64,000 nucleotides of DNA, from NCBI GenBank assembly GCA_003290165.1, contig QNQO01000504.1, positions 434,001 through 498,000 on the forward strand, written 5' to 3'. The position numbers and the translations under genes were made by a program. The notes beneath the pieces were generated by a model that saw only the letters and a list, made by a program, of their open reading frames with translations, ran no database searches and was not told the DNA's origin. Source of the stretch: Berberis thunbergii. Its lineage: Eukaryota; Streptophyta; Magnoliopsida; Ranunculales; Berberidaceae. This document shows positions 11,603 through 24,053 of the stretch, piece after piece. Within the stretch, counting starts at the first letter, position 1, and the number at the start of each line of letters is the position of its first letter.

Positions 11603-11931
11603 GGGTGTGTTTGGTTGCATGGAATCATATGCCATGAGATTTCATAAGGGGACCTTTATATTTTAGGCTAAATTGATGTATTACTCTACATCCACCATTT
11701 GGTTTTGTGATCAATGGTGGGAATGAAAGTCTCATGAACATGGGAATCACATGCCTTGGGGAACCAAGGAGTGAGATTCTCATGTTCATGGGACTTTCAT
11801 TCCCACCATTGATCACAAAATCAAATGGTGGTTAAATGGTAGATGTAGAGTGATATATCAATATAGCCTAAAATGTAGGGGTCCCCTCATGAATTCTCAT
11901 GACATAGAATTTCATGCAACCAAACACACCC
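11603..11931. mobile_element. Tourist-like hairpin MITE, nearly perfect arms
   Basis: 329 bp bounded by GGGTGTGTTTGGTTGCATGG and its inverted copy, with TTA target duplications (11600-11602, 11932-11934). The arms pair along almost their whole length around a short centre near 11760, so a transcript would form one long hairpin of roughly 160 base pairs. No coding capacity. Confidence 0.88.
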
Positions 11932-11934
11932 TTA

Positions 11935-12405
11935 GAGACTGGCAGACTACCTTTCTTAATGCCTTCAACTCTTTTTATCGGAAATTGTTATGTACTTCTA
12001 TATATGTAATGTAATACACATGAGAGTGTTCAGAATCAGGGACACTTAAAGGCCTCATGATTCACCAATGCAGCATAAACTACATTACACAAAAGGCCAT
12101 CAGATTTCGTTAGTTTCTTTTCCTCTTTTTCAGTAGTTTGAAATTTTGCAACTCTATGCCAATATATTGAGGTGAGATTTGGCAGGCACATTATCTAATT
12201 TGTGACAATCAATCAATCAAATAACAAACTGAAACAACAAAGTATTATTCCCCATTACTAATTTAGTTTTTTTTAAATTACATGATTAATTGAAAACATA
12301 AGAATAAGAAAAAAAAACACTCAATCAAATTAATGTTATAGTTTTAATTTTACTGATAATGTCTAATAATAAAGAGATGCTACATGGATTGTGATGCCAT
12401 AGCAA
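11935..12405. other. Intergenic, nothing recognised
   Basis: AT-rich sequence without a supported gene, repeat boundary or RNA gene. Confidence 0.5.
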
Positions 12406-12898
12406 TCAACAATTATATTGGCATGTGCAGACTAGGGGGAGGCCAGGCTTTGCATCTTGTTCGCAATATTCTACGCCTTATGAATGCGCTGTCTTACATT
12501 GTTGCAAGCAGGCATCTGCGCTTTTGCAAGGTCCCAAGGTATTGTAACACATATTTGCATTCACTGTACCTAGTGTTATAAGATTCAAAAGCATCACTAC
12601 AATAAACTCAAAACTCAATAAGCTTTCAGAAGTTTCGAAATTCTAATATATGTTTAAATCCTTTTGAAGCTTGAATATCGAATAAATATGTTGAAACTTT
12701 AAAAAAAAAATCATAAATTTACAAGTGCAAGAGCCGAACCCTGGCAAGACATATATTTGTTTGTCCAAAAATAAAATTAAATAAGTAACTGGAAAAAATG
12801 AGAAATTTGCACATAAAGATAAAAACAAACACACCTAACACAAAAGCAGCAAAGAGAACAAGGACGCAAAAATAACTAATTGAGACTAGCTTTGCCAT
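12406..12898 (-). pseudogene. Defensin-like gene with premature stop
   Basis: Exon 1 (12898-12835) encodes a signal peptide starting MAKLVS and ends at a GTGTG donor. Exon 2 (12563-12406) follows a TACAG acceptor in phase. The mature region keeps all eight cysteines (C-x6-C-x5-C-x3-C, then a cysteine, then C-x-C-x3-C) and ends at a natural TGA. An in-frame TAA at 12480-12478 lies between the fourth and fifth cysteines and would cut the peptide. Everything else, including the TATA box, is well preserved, so inactivation looks recent. A sequencing error at that codon is the alternative. Paralogue of 6993-7394. Confidence 0.8.
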
Positions 12899-12948
12899 CT
12901 TAAATCTTGGACCCTTTGTGAATGATAAGAGAAGTCCCTAGTGAACAC

Positions 12949-12960
12949 ATATTTATAAAT
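12949..12960 (-). promoter_or_regulatory. TATA box of the second defensin-like copy
   Basis: ATTTATAAATAT on the minus strand, about 55 bases before the ATG at 12898, matching the spacing at 7445-7453. Confidence 0.5.
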
Positions 12961-13539
12961 CGTTCAAAGGTTGATGTTATCTGGATAATAAATGTCAAAA
13001 TTGTTTTTGATATAAAATGTCTAAAAAATGACCTTTTCAAGTTTTCTAAGGTTTCAAGGAAATATTGCACAAAAGGAGACTTCTTAGTTTGTGACTTATG
13101 TTGAAAATATATTAATTTTTGCAACACTATCTAATGGCAATGAAATTAATGTACAGTTAATTGTTTGACCAATTTTTTATAACTTCCTTATTTTTAAGGT
13201 CAACATCTACTTAATAAAAGTTATCGTGGCTAAAGTTGAATTGGATTTTTTTTTCCTTTAATGTAACGAAATAAAGTATAAGATTCAATAATAATTTGAG
13301 ATTTTTTTTATTTTTTTAATCTCATATAAAAGTTAGATACATTAGACTCATCAATTACAATTTTTATTGCAAAAGCAAAAGCTTTTTAAGGGAGGTGGTT
13401 GATCAACGTAGAAGCCTGCAGTTTGATGTTTTGCAGTACACTTCTGATTGCTTTGAGCTCTAGTTGTACATATTCCCATTAGAATTGGGCTAGGTTTTGC
13501 TTCCACAAGGAGTACCAATTTATCACCTATATTATATTA
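12961..13539. other. Intergenic, nothing recognised
   Basis: AT-rich sequence with no supported gene or element boundary. Confidence 0.5.
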
Positions 13540-14954
13540 TCTATCTTATAAATCAGGATGGTATTTTAAGGGATTAGAGATAAAAGATGGCTAAGATTAA
13601 AATTTGAGAAATATGTTGATGGTTGAGATTCACTTCTTATAATGGTACGTTTGTAAATATAACACAACTATAAGGGCAAAGAAAATGAAAAATGTGAACA
13701 AAGTTAACGGAATGTACATGCGGAAGGGAGAGAAATAATTTTGTGTGTTTTTTCTCAAAATTAAAATTGTTATAAATTTTTACTTGGTTATTGAATTTTG
13801 GTGATCTTGGTAACATGAATGCATTTTTGAAGATCTTTCCAATGAAACCAATGACCAATACAAATGCTAAAATTAAAAAAAAAAATTTATTGCTAAATAA
13901 TGTATAATGCATTTCATGTCGTTAATATTTTTTAAATAAATGAGACGGGTCGACATCCCATGAAAAAGAAAAAGAAAAAGAGATGAGACAAACATCTTAA
14001 TGCACATTTAAACAAAAATTAAGAACTTCATGTTTTGGCGAATTCAATGTTTAGAGGAGAATTTCATGTTTCGCCTATGAAGTCGTGAATCGGCAGGATA
14101 AAAAGTTTTGCTACTAGGATGGTCCCGACAATGGAGAATCAAAGCGCTGGAATCAACCTTTGTCTCAGTAATATAAATTGTCTGATGGTAATCATGGTAG
14201 ATATAATAATCTTTTACATATTATGAATTTATAGAACAAAGGGTATATTGTGTACTTCGATGGCTTGGTTATTTAGCAAAAATTTTATGTACTCCGATGA
14301 CTCGATAGATTAACAAAAAATTTTCTTAATAAAAAACATCTGAACAGTAAAACAAATGGTGTATTCCAACTTTTTCGACAAGGGGCAACGTATAACAATA
14401 AATCATATTTTGTTTTTCAAATGGATTTCTCTGAAGATCATAATGTAAAACATTAAATCGTCTTATTAAAATTTGTAGATTTTCATTTAACTTAAGATGC
14501 ATAACATATATTGTTAACTTTGACATTACAAACGAAAATTTTATATTTTTTCTACACAAAATGAAATGTATTTGTAACCTAACCCACACGTGTAAAATAT
14601 ATGTATCTATCGAGTCATCAGGGTTTCATATGGTGGTTAGTGTAATTCAGATGATGCCTTCGTCAATGATGTCGTGAACTGGTAGGATAACATTTGTCGC
14701 CACTAGGATGGTCTCGACAATGGAGAATCAAAGCGTTGAAATCAACCCCTATCACGGTAATATAAATTGTTGATGGTAGTCATGGTAGACATAATAACTT
14801 GTTACATATTACGAATGTTACTAAATATTATAAATTTGCAAGACAAAGGGTGTATTATGTAATCCAATTTGTCGAATTATAGTAAACATGGTATCGTTAA
14901 AATGTATTTTTGAATATCTTTCCAACAAAACTAGTGATCCATACAAACGCTAAA

Positions 14955-17721
14955 TCTATCTTATAAATCAAAATGATGTTTTAAGAAATTGGAGATAAAA
15001 GATGGCTAGGATTGAAAGTTGAGAATAAGTTGATGGTTGAGATTCATTTCTTATAATGGCACGTTTGTGAATATAACACAACTACAAGGGTAAAGAAAAT
15101 GAAAAATGGTGAACAAAGTAAAAGGAATGTACATGTGGAGGGGAAAGAAAAATTTTGTGCGTTTTTTCTCAAAATTAAAATTGTTACAACTTTTAACTTT
15201 GTTATTGAATTTTGATAAACTTGGTATCGTGGGAATGCATTTTTGAAGATTTTCCAATAAAAATGCTAACATTTAAAAATTATTTTTTTATTGCTAAATA
15301 ACGTGTAATGCATTTCATGTCGTTAGTATTTTTCAAATAAATGAGACGGGTCGATCATCCCATGAAAAAAGAAAAAAAAAACATGAAACAAACATCTTAA
15401 TGCACAATTAAACGAAAATCCAGAAATTCATGTTTTGTCAAATTCAAGGTTTAGAGAAGAACTTACTCTTGGCGTTGAATTTTTTTCAACTAAATCTAAT
15501 TTAACCCGAGTCCAAACATAAAGTTGTAGATCGGAAGTAACCCATGAAAAAAATGATGGAATGTACATGTGGCAGAAAAAGAAAGCATTGTTTTTCTTTT
15601 TTACTTAAAATGAAAATTATCCTCACTATATACATAGTTGTCGGTATTTGGTAAACTTTTGTATCGTTAAAATGTATTTTTGAATATCTTTCCAACAAAA
15701 CCAATGATCAATACAAACACTAAAATTTAAAAATATATATTTTATTATTAAAAAACCTCTAATACATTTTACACCGTTAGCCGTTAGGATTTTTCAAAAA
15801 TTATTTTCAGAGGAATGAAAAAGGTCTCTCAAGGCATATTCAAACAAATAACTCAAATTCTAACAAAACTAATGAACAATACAAACACTAAATTCTTAAT
15901 AATAAATATTTTACTGTTAAAATAAACTTCTAATGCATTTCAGATCATTGGTATTTTTCAATCATACTAGAAAAAAAATGATACAACTATCTTAATGCAC
16001 ATTAAAAATAAAACCCTCAACTTTATGTTTTAACGAATTCAAAGTTTGGGGGAGAATTCACTCTGTACATTTTAAATTTTTTCTCAAATTATTCAAATTT
16101 GGAGTGAGTCTAACCCTAAAGTTTATAGTATATATTTTTACCTTACAATAGTCTTACAATTTAAAACTAATTGAGGGCAAAAATGGAAAGGGTGGCATGG
16201 GTGTTCAAGAAATGATATTTAGCAAAACAATTATGTGCTTTGTAGGACAATGGGTATATTATGTACCCCAATGATTCGACTATTTAGTAAAAAAAATATG
16301 TACCCCAATGACTCGATAGATTAACCGAATTTTTTCTTCATAAAAAACATCCGAACAATAAAACAAGGGGTGTATTCCTACTTTATCGACAAGGGTAACA
16401 TATAACATTACATCGTAGTTTCATTTTCAAAGGGATTAGAAAATTAATAGTTTCGTATATACTTTTGTATATATTTTTGATGTTCATAAGGTAAAACATT
16501 AAATCGTCTTATAAAAATTTATAGATTTTCATTCTACTTAAAATGCATAATATAGATTGTTATCTTTGAAATTACAAATGAATTTTTTTATGTTTTTTCT
16601 CCACGAAATGAAATTTATTTGAAACCTAACCCACATGGGTAAAATATATGTATCTATCGAGTCATCGGAGTCTCTTATAGTGATCTGTGTAATTCAGATT
16701 ATATCTTCGTCCATGACGTCGTGAATCGGTAGGATAAAAAGTGTCGCTACTAGGATGGTCCTCACAATGGAGAATCAAAGCGCTGGAATCAATCTCTGTC
16801 TCGGTAATATAAATTGTCTTATGGTAGTCATGATATGCATAATAACCTGTTACATATTATGAATATGTAATTTGATGAATCGATAGATTAACCGAGTTGT
16901 CTCTTCATTAAAAACATCTGAAGAGTAAAACAAGGGTTTTATTCCTATTTTATCGACAATTAGTAATGTATAAAATTAAATCATAGTTTCTATTTCAAAT
17001 GGATTAGAAAACTAATAGTTTTGTATATACATTTGCATATATTTCTGACGATCATAATGTAAAACATTAAATCGTCTTATAAAAATTTGTAGATTTCATT
17101 CAACTTAAGATGCATAATATATATTATTAACTTTGAAATTACAAACGAATTTTTTAAGTTTTCTCTATACAAAATGAAATGCATTTGTAACCTAACTCAC
17201 ACGGGTAAAATATATGTATCTATCGAGTCATCAGAGTTTCCTATAGTAATCTGTGTAATTCAGATCATGTCTTCACCAATGATGTCTGAATCGGTAGGAT
17301 AAAAAGTGTTGCTACTAGGATGTTTCCGACAATGGAGAATCGAAGCGCTGAAATCAACGTCTATTTTATCAAAAACATTACTCGATAGATTAATCGAGTT
17401 CCTTCTTCATCAAAAACATCTGATCGGTAAAACAAGGGGTGTATTCCTATTTTATCGACAAGGGGTAACTTATAACATTAAATCATAGTTTCTTCTTCAA
17501 AGGGATTAGAAAACTAATAGTTTTTTTTTTTTTTTTTTTTTTGAAAGGCAAGCCGGTTTTATAGCTAGGATCCGTAACCTAGTCCCGAGATGTGACCTAC
17601 GGGTCAAACACCACCCCGAAATAAAGATGCCTCCAGTGGGTCTCGAAGCAAGGATCTGTGGAACAAGTCCACAGCGCCTTAACCAATCGACCACAACCCC
17701 TTTGGCGAAAACTAAAAGTTT

Positions 17722-17755
<34 letters not shown>

Positions 17756-18034
17756 TGCAGATCATAATGTATAACATTAAATCGTCATATAAAATTTGTA
17801 GATTTTCATTCAACTTAAGATGCATATTATATATTATTAACTTTGAAATTACAAATTAATTTTTAAAGTTATTCCCCCACAAAATAATATTTATTTGTGG
17901 CTTAACCTAAACAGGTAAAATATATATATATATATTTATCGAGTCATTGGAGTTTCCTATAGTGGTTTGTGTAATTCAGATCATGTCTTCCCCCATGATG
18001 TCATTAATTGGTGGGATAAAAAGTGCCGCTATTA
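14955..18034 (+). repeat. Large duplicated unit, copy A
   Basis: Aligns in order with 18466-21512 along its whole length at offsets of roughly 3.5 to 3.7 kb (landmarks at 14955/18466, 15450/18993, 16172/19709, 16866/20450 and 17900/21370). The copies are clearly diverged. Copy A alone contains a SINE at 17521-17706. Confidence 0.8.
17521..17706 (-). mobile_element. tRNA-Leu-like SINE with visible empty site
   Basis: On the minus strand it starts GCCAAAGGGGTTGTGG, has an A-box region TGGTCGATTGGTTAAGG like a tRNA-Leu D-arm, a B-box-like GCTTCGAGACCC, and a 22-base poly(A) tail (T run 17521-17542). It is flanked by 12-bp duplications differing at one base (17509-17520 and 17707-17718). The matching place in copy B (near 21218) has one copy of that target and no insertion. 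Confidence 0.92.
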
Positions 18035-18465
18035 TCTATCTTACATATCAAAATGGTGTTTTAAGGAATTGGAGATAAAATATAGCTAGCATTGAAAGTT
18101 GAGAAATATGTTGATGGTTGAGATTCATTTCTTATAATGGCACGTTTTTTAATATAACAAACTACAAGGGTAAAAAAAATAAAAAAAATGGTGAACAAAG
18201 TAAAAGGAATGTATATGTGGAGGGGAAAGAAAATTTTGTGTGTTTTTCTCAAAATTAAAATAGTTACAACTTTTTACTTTGTTATCGATTTGATAAACTT
18301 GGTATTGTGGGAATGCATTTTTGAAGATTTTTCCAATATATATTGCTAAATATCGTGTAATGCATTTCATGTCAATAGTATTTTTCAAATAAATGAGACG
18401 GGTCGATCATCCAATGAAAAAAGAAAAAGAAAAAAAAGACACGACACAGACATCTAAATGCACAA

Positions 18466-18801
18466 TCTATCTTACAAATCATAATGATGTTTTAAGGAAT
18501 TTGAGATAAAAGATGGCTGGGATTGAAAGTAGAGAAATATGTTGATTGTTGAGATTCATTTTTTTTAATGGCAAGTTTTTTAATATAACACAACTACAAG
18601 GGTAAAGAAAATGAAAAATGGTGAACAAAGTAAAAGGAATGTACATGTGGAGGGGAAATAAAATTTTGTGTTTTTTTTCTCAAAATTAAAATTGTTAAAA
18701 CTTTTTACTTTGTTATCGAATTTTGATAAAACTTGCTATCATGGGAATGCATATTTGAAGATTTTTCCAGTTAAAACCAATGATCACTAAAAATGCTACA
18801 A

Positions 18802-18838
<37 letters not shown>

Positions 18839-21512
18839 CTAAATAACGTGCAATGCATTTCATGTCGCTAGTATTTTTTAAATAAATGAGACGGGTTGAT
18901 CATCCCATTAAAAAAGAAAAAAAAAGACACGAGGCAGACATCTTAATGCACAATTAAACAAAAATCATGACATTCATATTTTGTCAAATTCAAGGTTTAG
19001 AGGAGAATTTACTCTTGGCGTTTGAATTTTTTCCAACTAAATCAAGTTTTAACCGAGTCAAACCTTAAAGTTTTTAGTTCAAAAGTAACCCATGAAAAAA
19101 TTTAATGAATGTACATGTGGTAGAGAAAGAAAAATATTGTTTTTCTTTTACTTAAAATGAAAATTATCCTCACTTTATAGATAGTTGTCATAATTGGGTA
19201 AACTTTGTATTATTAAAATGTATTTTTGAATGTCTTTCCAACAAAACAAATGATCAATACAAACGCTAAAATTTAAAAATATATATTTTATAATTTATTA
19301 ACCTCTAATACATTTTACGCCATTAGGATTTTTAAAAAATTATAAGGAATGAAAAAGGTTTCTTAGGGCATATTCAAACAAATAACTTAAATTCTAACAA
19401 AAATAATGATCAATACTAGCGCTAAATTCTTAAAAATAAATATTTTACCGTTAAAAAAAAACTTCTAAAATCGTTAATATTTTTCAATCATACTAGAAAA
19501 AAAAAATGATACAACTATCTTATTCAAAAAATCATACTAGAAAAATAAAACCCTCAACTTCATGTTTTGACTAATTCAAAGTTTGGGGGAGAATTTACTC
19601 TATACGTTTTAAACTTTTTCCCCAATTATTCAAATTTGGAGTGAGTCTAACCCTAAAGTTTATAGTATATATTTTTACCTTGCATTAGGCTTACAATTTA
19701 AAACTTATTGAGGGCAAAAGTGGAAAGGGTGGCGTGGGTGTTCAAGAAATGATATTTTGCAAAAATTTATGTACTTTGTGGGACAATGAGTATATTATGT
19801 ACCCCAATGTCTCGGCTATTTAGCAAAAAAATTATGTACCCAAATGACTCGATAATTAACCAAATCTCTTCTTCATAAAAAACATCCAAACAATAAAACA
19901 AGGGGTGTATTCCTACTTATCGACAAGGGTAACGTATAACATTACATCATAGTTTCTTTTTCAAAGGGATTCAAAAAATAATAGTTTCATATATGCTTTT
20001 ATATATATTTTTGAAGATCATAAGGTAAAACATTAAATCGTCTTATAAAAATTTATAGATTTTCATTCTACTTAAGATGCATAATATAGATTGTAAATCG
20101 TCTTCTTTTTCAAATGAAATGTATTTGTAATCTAACCCACATGGGTAAAATATATGTGTCTATCAAGTCACCAGAGTTTCCTATAGTTGTCTATGTAATT
20201 AAGATTATATCTTTGCCCATGGTGTCGTGAATCAGTAGGATAAAAAGTGCCGCTACTAGGATGGTCACAACAATGGAGAATCGAAGCGCTTAAATCAACC
20301 TCTGTCTCGGTAATATAAATTGTCTTATGGTAGTCATGGTAGACATAATAACTTGTTACATATTATGAATATTACTACATATTATGAATTTGAAGGACAA
20401 AGGGTATATTATGTACTCCGATGACTTGGTTTTTTAGCAAAAAATTATGTAATTCGATGACTCAATAGATTAACCGAGTTGTTTCTTCATTAAAAACATC
20501 TGAATAATAAAACAAGGGTTGTATTCCTACTTTATCGACAATTGGTAATGTATACCATTAAATCGTAGTTTTTATTTCAAAAGGATTAGAAAACTAATAG
20601 TTTTGTATATACATTTGCATATATTTTTGAAGATCATAATGCAAAACATAAAATCGTTTTATAAAAATTTGTAGATTTTCATTCAACTTAAGATGCATAA
20701 TATATATTGTTAACTTTGAAATTACAAACGAATTTTTAAAACTTTCTCTATACAAAATGAAATGTATTTGTAACCTTACTCACACGGGTAAAATTTATGT
20801 ATCTATCGAGTCATCAGAGTTTTCTATAGCAGTTTGTGTAATTCAGAACATGTATTTGCCAATGATGTCTGAATTGGTGGGATAAAAAGTGTCGCTACTA
20901 GGATGTTCCCAACAATGGAGAATCGAAGTGCTGGAATCAACGTCTGTCTCAGTAATATAAATTGTTTAATGGTAGTCATTGTAGACATAATAACCTGTTA
21001 CATATTATGAATGTAACATATTATGAATGTTACTACATATCATGAATTTGCATAACAAAGGGTGTATTATGTACTATGATGACTCAATAGATTAATATGG
21101 TTCCTTCTTCATCTAAAACACTTGAATAGTAAAACAAGAGGTGTATTCCTATGTTATCGACAATGGGTAACTTATAACATTAAATCATAGTTTCTTTTTT
21201 AAAGAGATTAGAAAACTAATAGTTTTGTATATATTTCTAAAGATCATAATGTAAAACATTAAATCGTCTTATAAATTTGTAGATTTTCATTCAACTTAAG
21301 ATGCATAATGTATATTATTAACTTTTAAATTACAAATGAATTTTTAAAGTTATTTCTACCCAAAATAATATTTATTTGTAACCTAACTTAAACAGGCAAA
21401 ATATATGCATTTATCGAGTCATCGGAGTTTTCTATAGTGGCTTGCATAATTCAGATCATGTCTTCCCCCATAATGTCATGAATTGGCGGGTTAAAAAGTG
21501 TCGCTATTATTA
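18466..21512 (+). repeat. Large duplicated unit, copy B
   Basis: Partner of 14955-18034. It lacks the SINE and has an extra stretch near 20340-20450. There is no coding frame of note. Confidence 0.8.
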
Positions 21513-21513
21513 T

Positions 21514-22626
21514 ATAGCAATGGTGTTTGGGGTGGTAGATAAAAGACGGCTCAGATTTACCCAATTATAAGAATCAAACGGATCACATAGAACTTAAAGC
21601 ACTAAGAGTGCATGAGTTCGATTCTCATACCCAACATTTTGATATATTTTTTCTCTTCAAATGTTGATGGTGGTGACTAGGAATATAAGTATATTTATTT
21701 ATTTATTTTATTTATCGTACTCAAACATTAACATGTAGAATAATGCTATAGTATGATAGATTTTCAAAATTTCACAAATATTTGTAATTAATTTAGTTTA
21801 AGCTACTGTTACAGAAACACCAAATATTTTGTGGTTGAGATAATGCCACAATGGATATTAAAAAATGAATGCCATGATACATATTTAAAAAAATGTTTAA
21901 TGGTAATTGTACATGTGCCGCAACCTTGGAGTATGTTTAGTAGTAATGGTACATGTGCCGTAACCTTGGGGTATGATTAGATAAACTTCTACCATATGGT
22001 AACATCTAATTATTATTTGAATAAATGAGCTAATGTTAAATTCCTTCCTTATTGATTCTTATTTATTTGAGTTTCATATGGAGGACAAGTGTATCAATTA
22101 ATTCCCTCCATGGAACAATTCATATCTTTTTATCACACAACTTTACATGCATTGCACGCCTTTTTATTTTTCTTTTTTCCCGTGCCTTTAGCCTAATAGA
22201 TTTTATAAATCTTTTATTTTTTAAATTTATAAGTTACATGTTTCAAACACGTTATTGTTATAGATTTTGTGATTGTGTTTCATTAAATGTTAAGAAACAA
22301 AGGCGATTGTAATTTTTCTCAAAAAATATGAGAAGTTGAATGGTTGTGCCAACGGTCTCAAGTAACAAAAAATGTTCATTTTTTCATTTTCATAGATTTT
22401 TAAATTATATGTTGAAGGGATATGTAAACTTTTTTATAACATTTTTTAATTATGGTTTAGTTTCCTACATACCAGGTGTTAATAACGTATTGAGCTAAAA
22501 TCCCAAAAGGCATACTCGAAGATTTTTCAACATAGTAAAAGCCTTGAGAGGCACTACGAAAGATAAGTCGCGATGAAAATATTTAATATCGTACATTAGT
22601 GCCAATGGCACGGGGGAATACTCTAG
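21514..22626 (+). mobile_element. Non-autonomous Helitron
   Basis: The 3' end has the perfect hairpin GTGCCAATGGCAC followed a few bases later by CTAG (22623-22626) and T, the classic Helitron terminus. The left part (21530-21640) has the GGTGTTTGGGGTGG and GAGTTCGATTCTC blocks seen in the next three elements. The 5' end is blurred. About 22052-22312 is an AT-rich open frame with no recognisable domain. Confidence 0.6.
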
Positions 22627-22638
22627 TTATATTTATTA

Positions 22639-23080
22639 TATTTTATATATACAAAACAGGATGATGTTTGAGGTGGGAGATAAAAGACAACTCAAATTTA
22701 ACCAAATATATGAATCTAACGGATCACATAAAACTCAAAGCACCAAGAGTGCAAGGGTTCAATTCCCATATCCAACATTTTTTATATTTATTTATAATTA
22801 TTATTTTTATATATACAAAACAAGACGGTGTTTGGGGTGGGAGAAAAAAGACGGCTGAGATTTACCTAAATATAAGAATCTAACGGATCACATAGAACTT
22901 AAAGCATCAAGAGTGCATGGGTTCGATTCCCATTCCCAACTTTTTGATATTTATTTAATTTTATTTCATTGTTGATGGTGGTGATTAGGCATGTAACTAT
23001 GAAGGATGAAAACTTAAGTGATGATCATGTTTTGACAAGTTTTAAACTTTTATCGTGCCACAAACACGGAGAATACCTAG
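22639..23080 (+). mobile_element. Short non-autonomous Helitron with doubled 5' part
   Basis: Ends in TACCTAG at 23080 after a CGTGCC...CACGG region. The 5' block TATATACAAAACA(G/A)GA occurs twice (about 22645 and 22810), each followed by the tRNA-T-arm-like motif, so one copy may have inserted into another. A new element starts immediately after CTAG. Confidence 0.65.
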
Positions 23081-23210
23081 TCTATATTACAAATATGGAT
23101 GATTTTTGGAATGAGAGATAAAAAACGGTTCAGATTTACCCAAATATAATAATCAAATAGATCACATAGAACTTAAATCACCAAGAGTGCATGAGTTCGA
23201 TTCTCATACC

Positions 23211-23267
<57 letters not shown>

Positions 23268-23380
23268 AATTGTTGATGATAGTGATTAGGTATGCAAGAA
23301 CGAAAGATGAAAACTTAAGTTTGAACATGTTTTGACAAATTTTAAAATTTTACGGTGCCCACGACATGATGAATACCCTA
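23081..23380 (+). mobile_element. Short Helitron abutting the previous one, with (TA)n
   Basis: Begins TCTATATTAC directly after the CTAG of the preceding element and ends near GAATACCCTA (23380). A (TA)n tract of about 48 bases (23215-23263) sits in its middle, after the T-arm-like motif at about 23187. Confidence 0.6.
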
Positions 23381-24053
23381 TTTATCTTACAACTCACATA
23401 GGTGTTTTAATATTCATTGCTGACTGGGACACACACATCAAATGAGAATTGAAGATAAAAGAGGGCTAGGATTGAAAGTTGGGAAAATGTTGATGGTTGA
23501 GATTCATTCTCCTCTCTAAATGGCATGTTTGTAAATATAAAACATGTAAAATGGTAAATTAAATGAAAATAATTGTGAAAAGTTAGTGGAATGTAGATGT
23601 GGCAGAGAGAGAAAATATTGTGTTTTATTTTTTTTCAAAATGAAAACTATCACAACTATTTACGTAATTGTCGGATTTTGATAAACTTGGTATCATTGAA
23701 ATATATGTATTTTCCAATAAAACCAATGACTAATAAAAACACATAAATTTTTAAAATATGTATTTTATTTTGAAAACATGCAAATATTTTTAAGATTTTC
23801 ATGCCTAATTATAATATTTTTCAAAGAAATGAACGAACACTTTATTGAACATTCAAAGAATGACTCCGAACATTCAATTGTTTCTAATTTTAACCGAGTT
23901 TGATTCTAAAAAAATTGTATTCTAAAATATGAGATTTTTATGGAACTGATTGAGGGCAATGATGAGGATGGTGATGTGGTTGTACAGTAAATGATAATTA
24001 ATAGTAAAATAAATAAACATATGTGGAGTGCAACGACACGGGTAATATGCTAG
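23381..24053 (+). mobile_element. Non-autonomous Helitron with clear 3' end
   Basis: The 5' part (TTTATCTTACAACTCA, GATAAAAGAGGGCTAGGATTG) matches the starts of the units at 13540-21536. The 3' end is GTGCAACGACACGGGTAATATG then CTAG (24050-24053) followed by T. This copy shows which terminus the larger array units have lost. Confidence 0.65.

Larger units (their letters stand above)
13540..21536 (+). repeat. Head-to-tail array of Helitron-type repeat units
   Basis: Four units begin with the same 5' sequence, TCTATCTTAxAxATCA, at 13540, 14955, 18035 and 18466, and share the following 400-500 bp. A middle module containing GACAATGGAGAATC and CGAGTCATC recurs at about 14120, 14715, 16765, 17325, 20270 and 20910. 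Plant Helitrons start with TC and end in CTAG; the related element at 23381-24053 keeps such an end. No Rep/helicase frame was found, so the units are non-autonomous. Unit lengths differ (about 1.4, 3.1, 0.4 and 3.1 kb), so this is either repeated insertion or unequal recombination. Confidence 0.6.

Noticed and set aside
12384..12581. Plus-strand frame at the second defensin-like locus
   Set aside because: Antisense to the defensin-like exon, which has splice sites and the cysteine pattern.
21600..21640. A true tRNA gene
   Set aside because: Only a T-arm-like hairpin and a possible A box are present; no acceptor stem, anticodon arm or overall cloverleaf.
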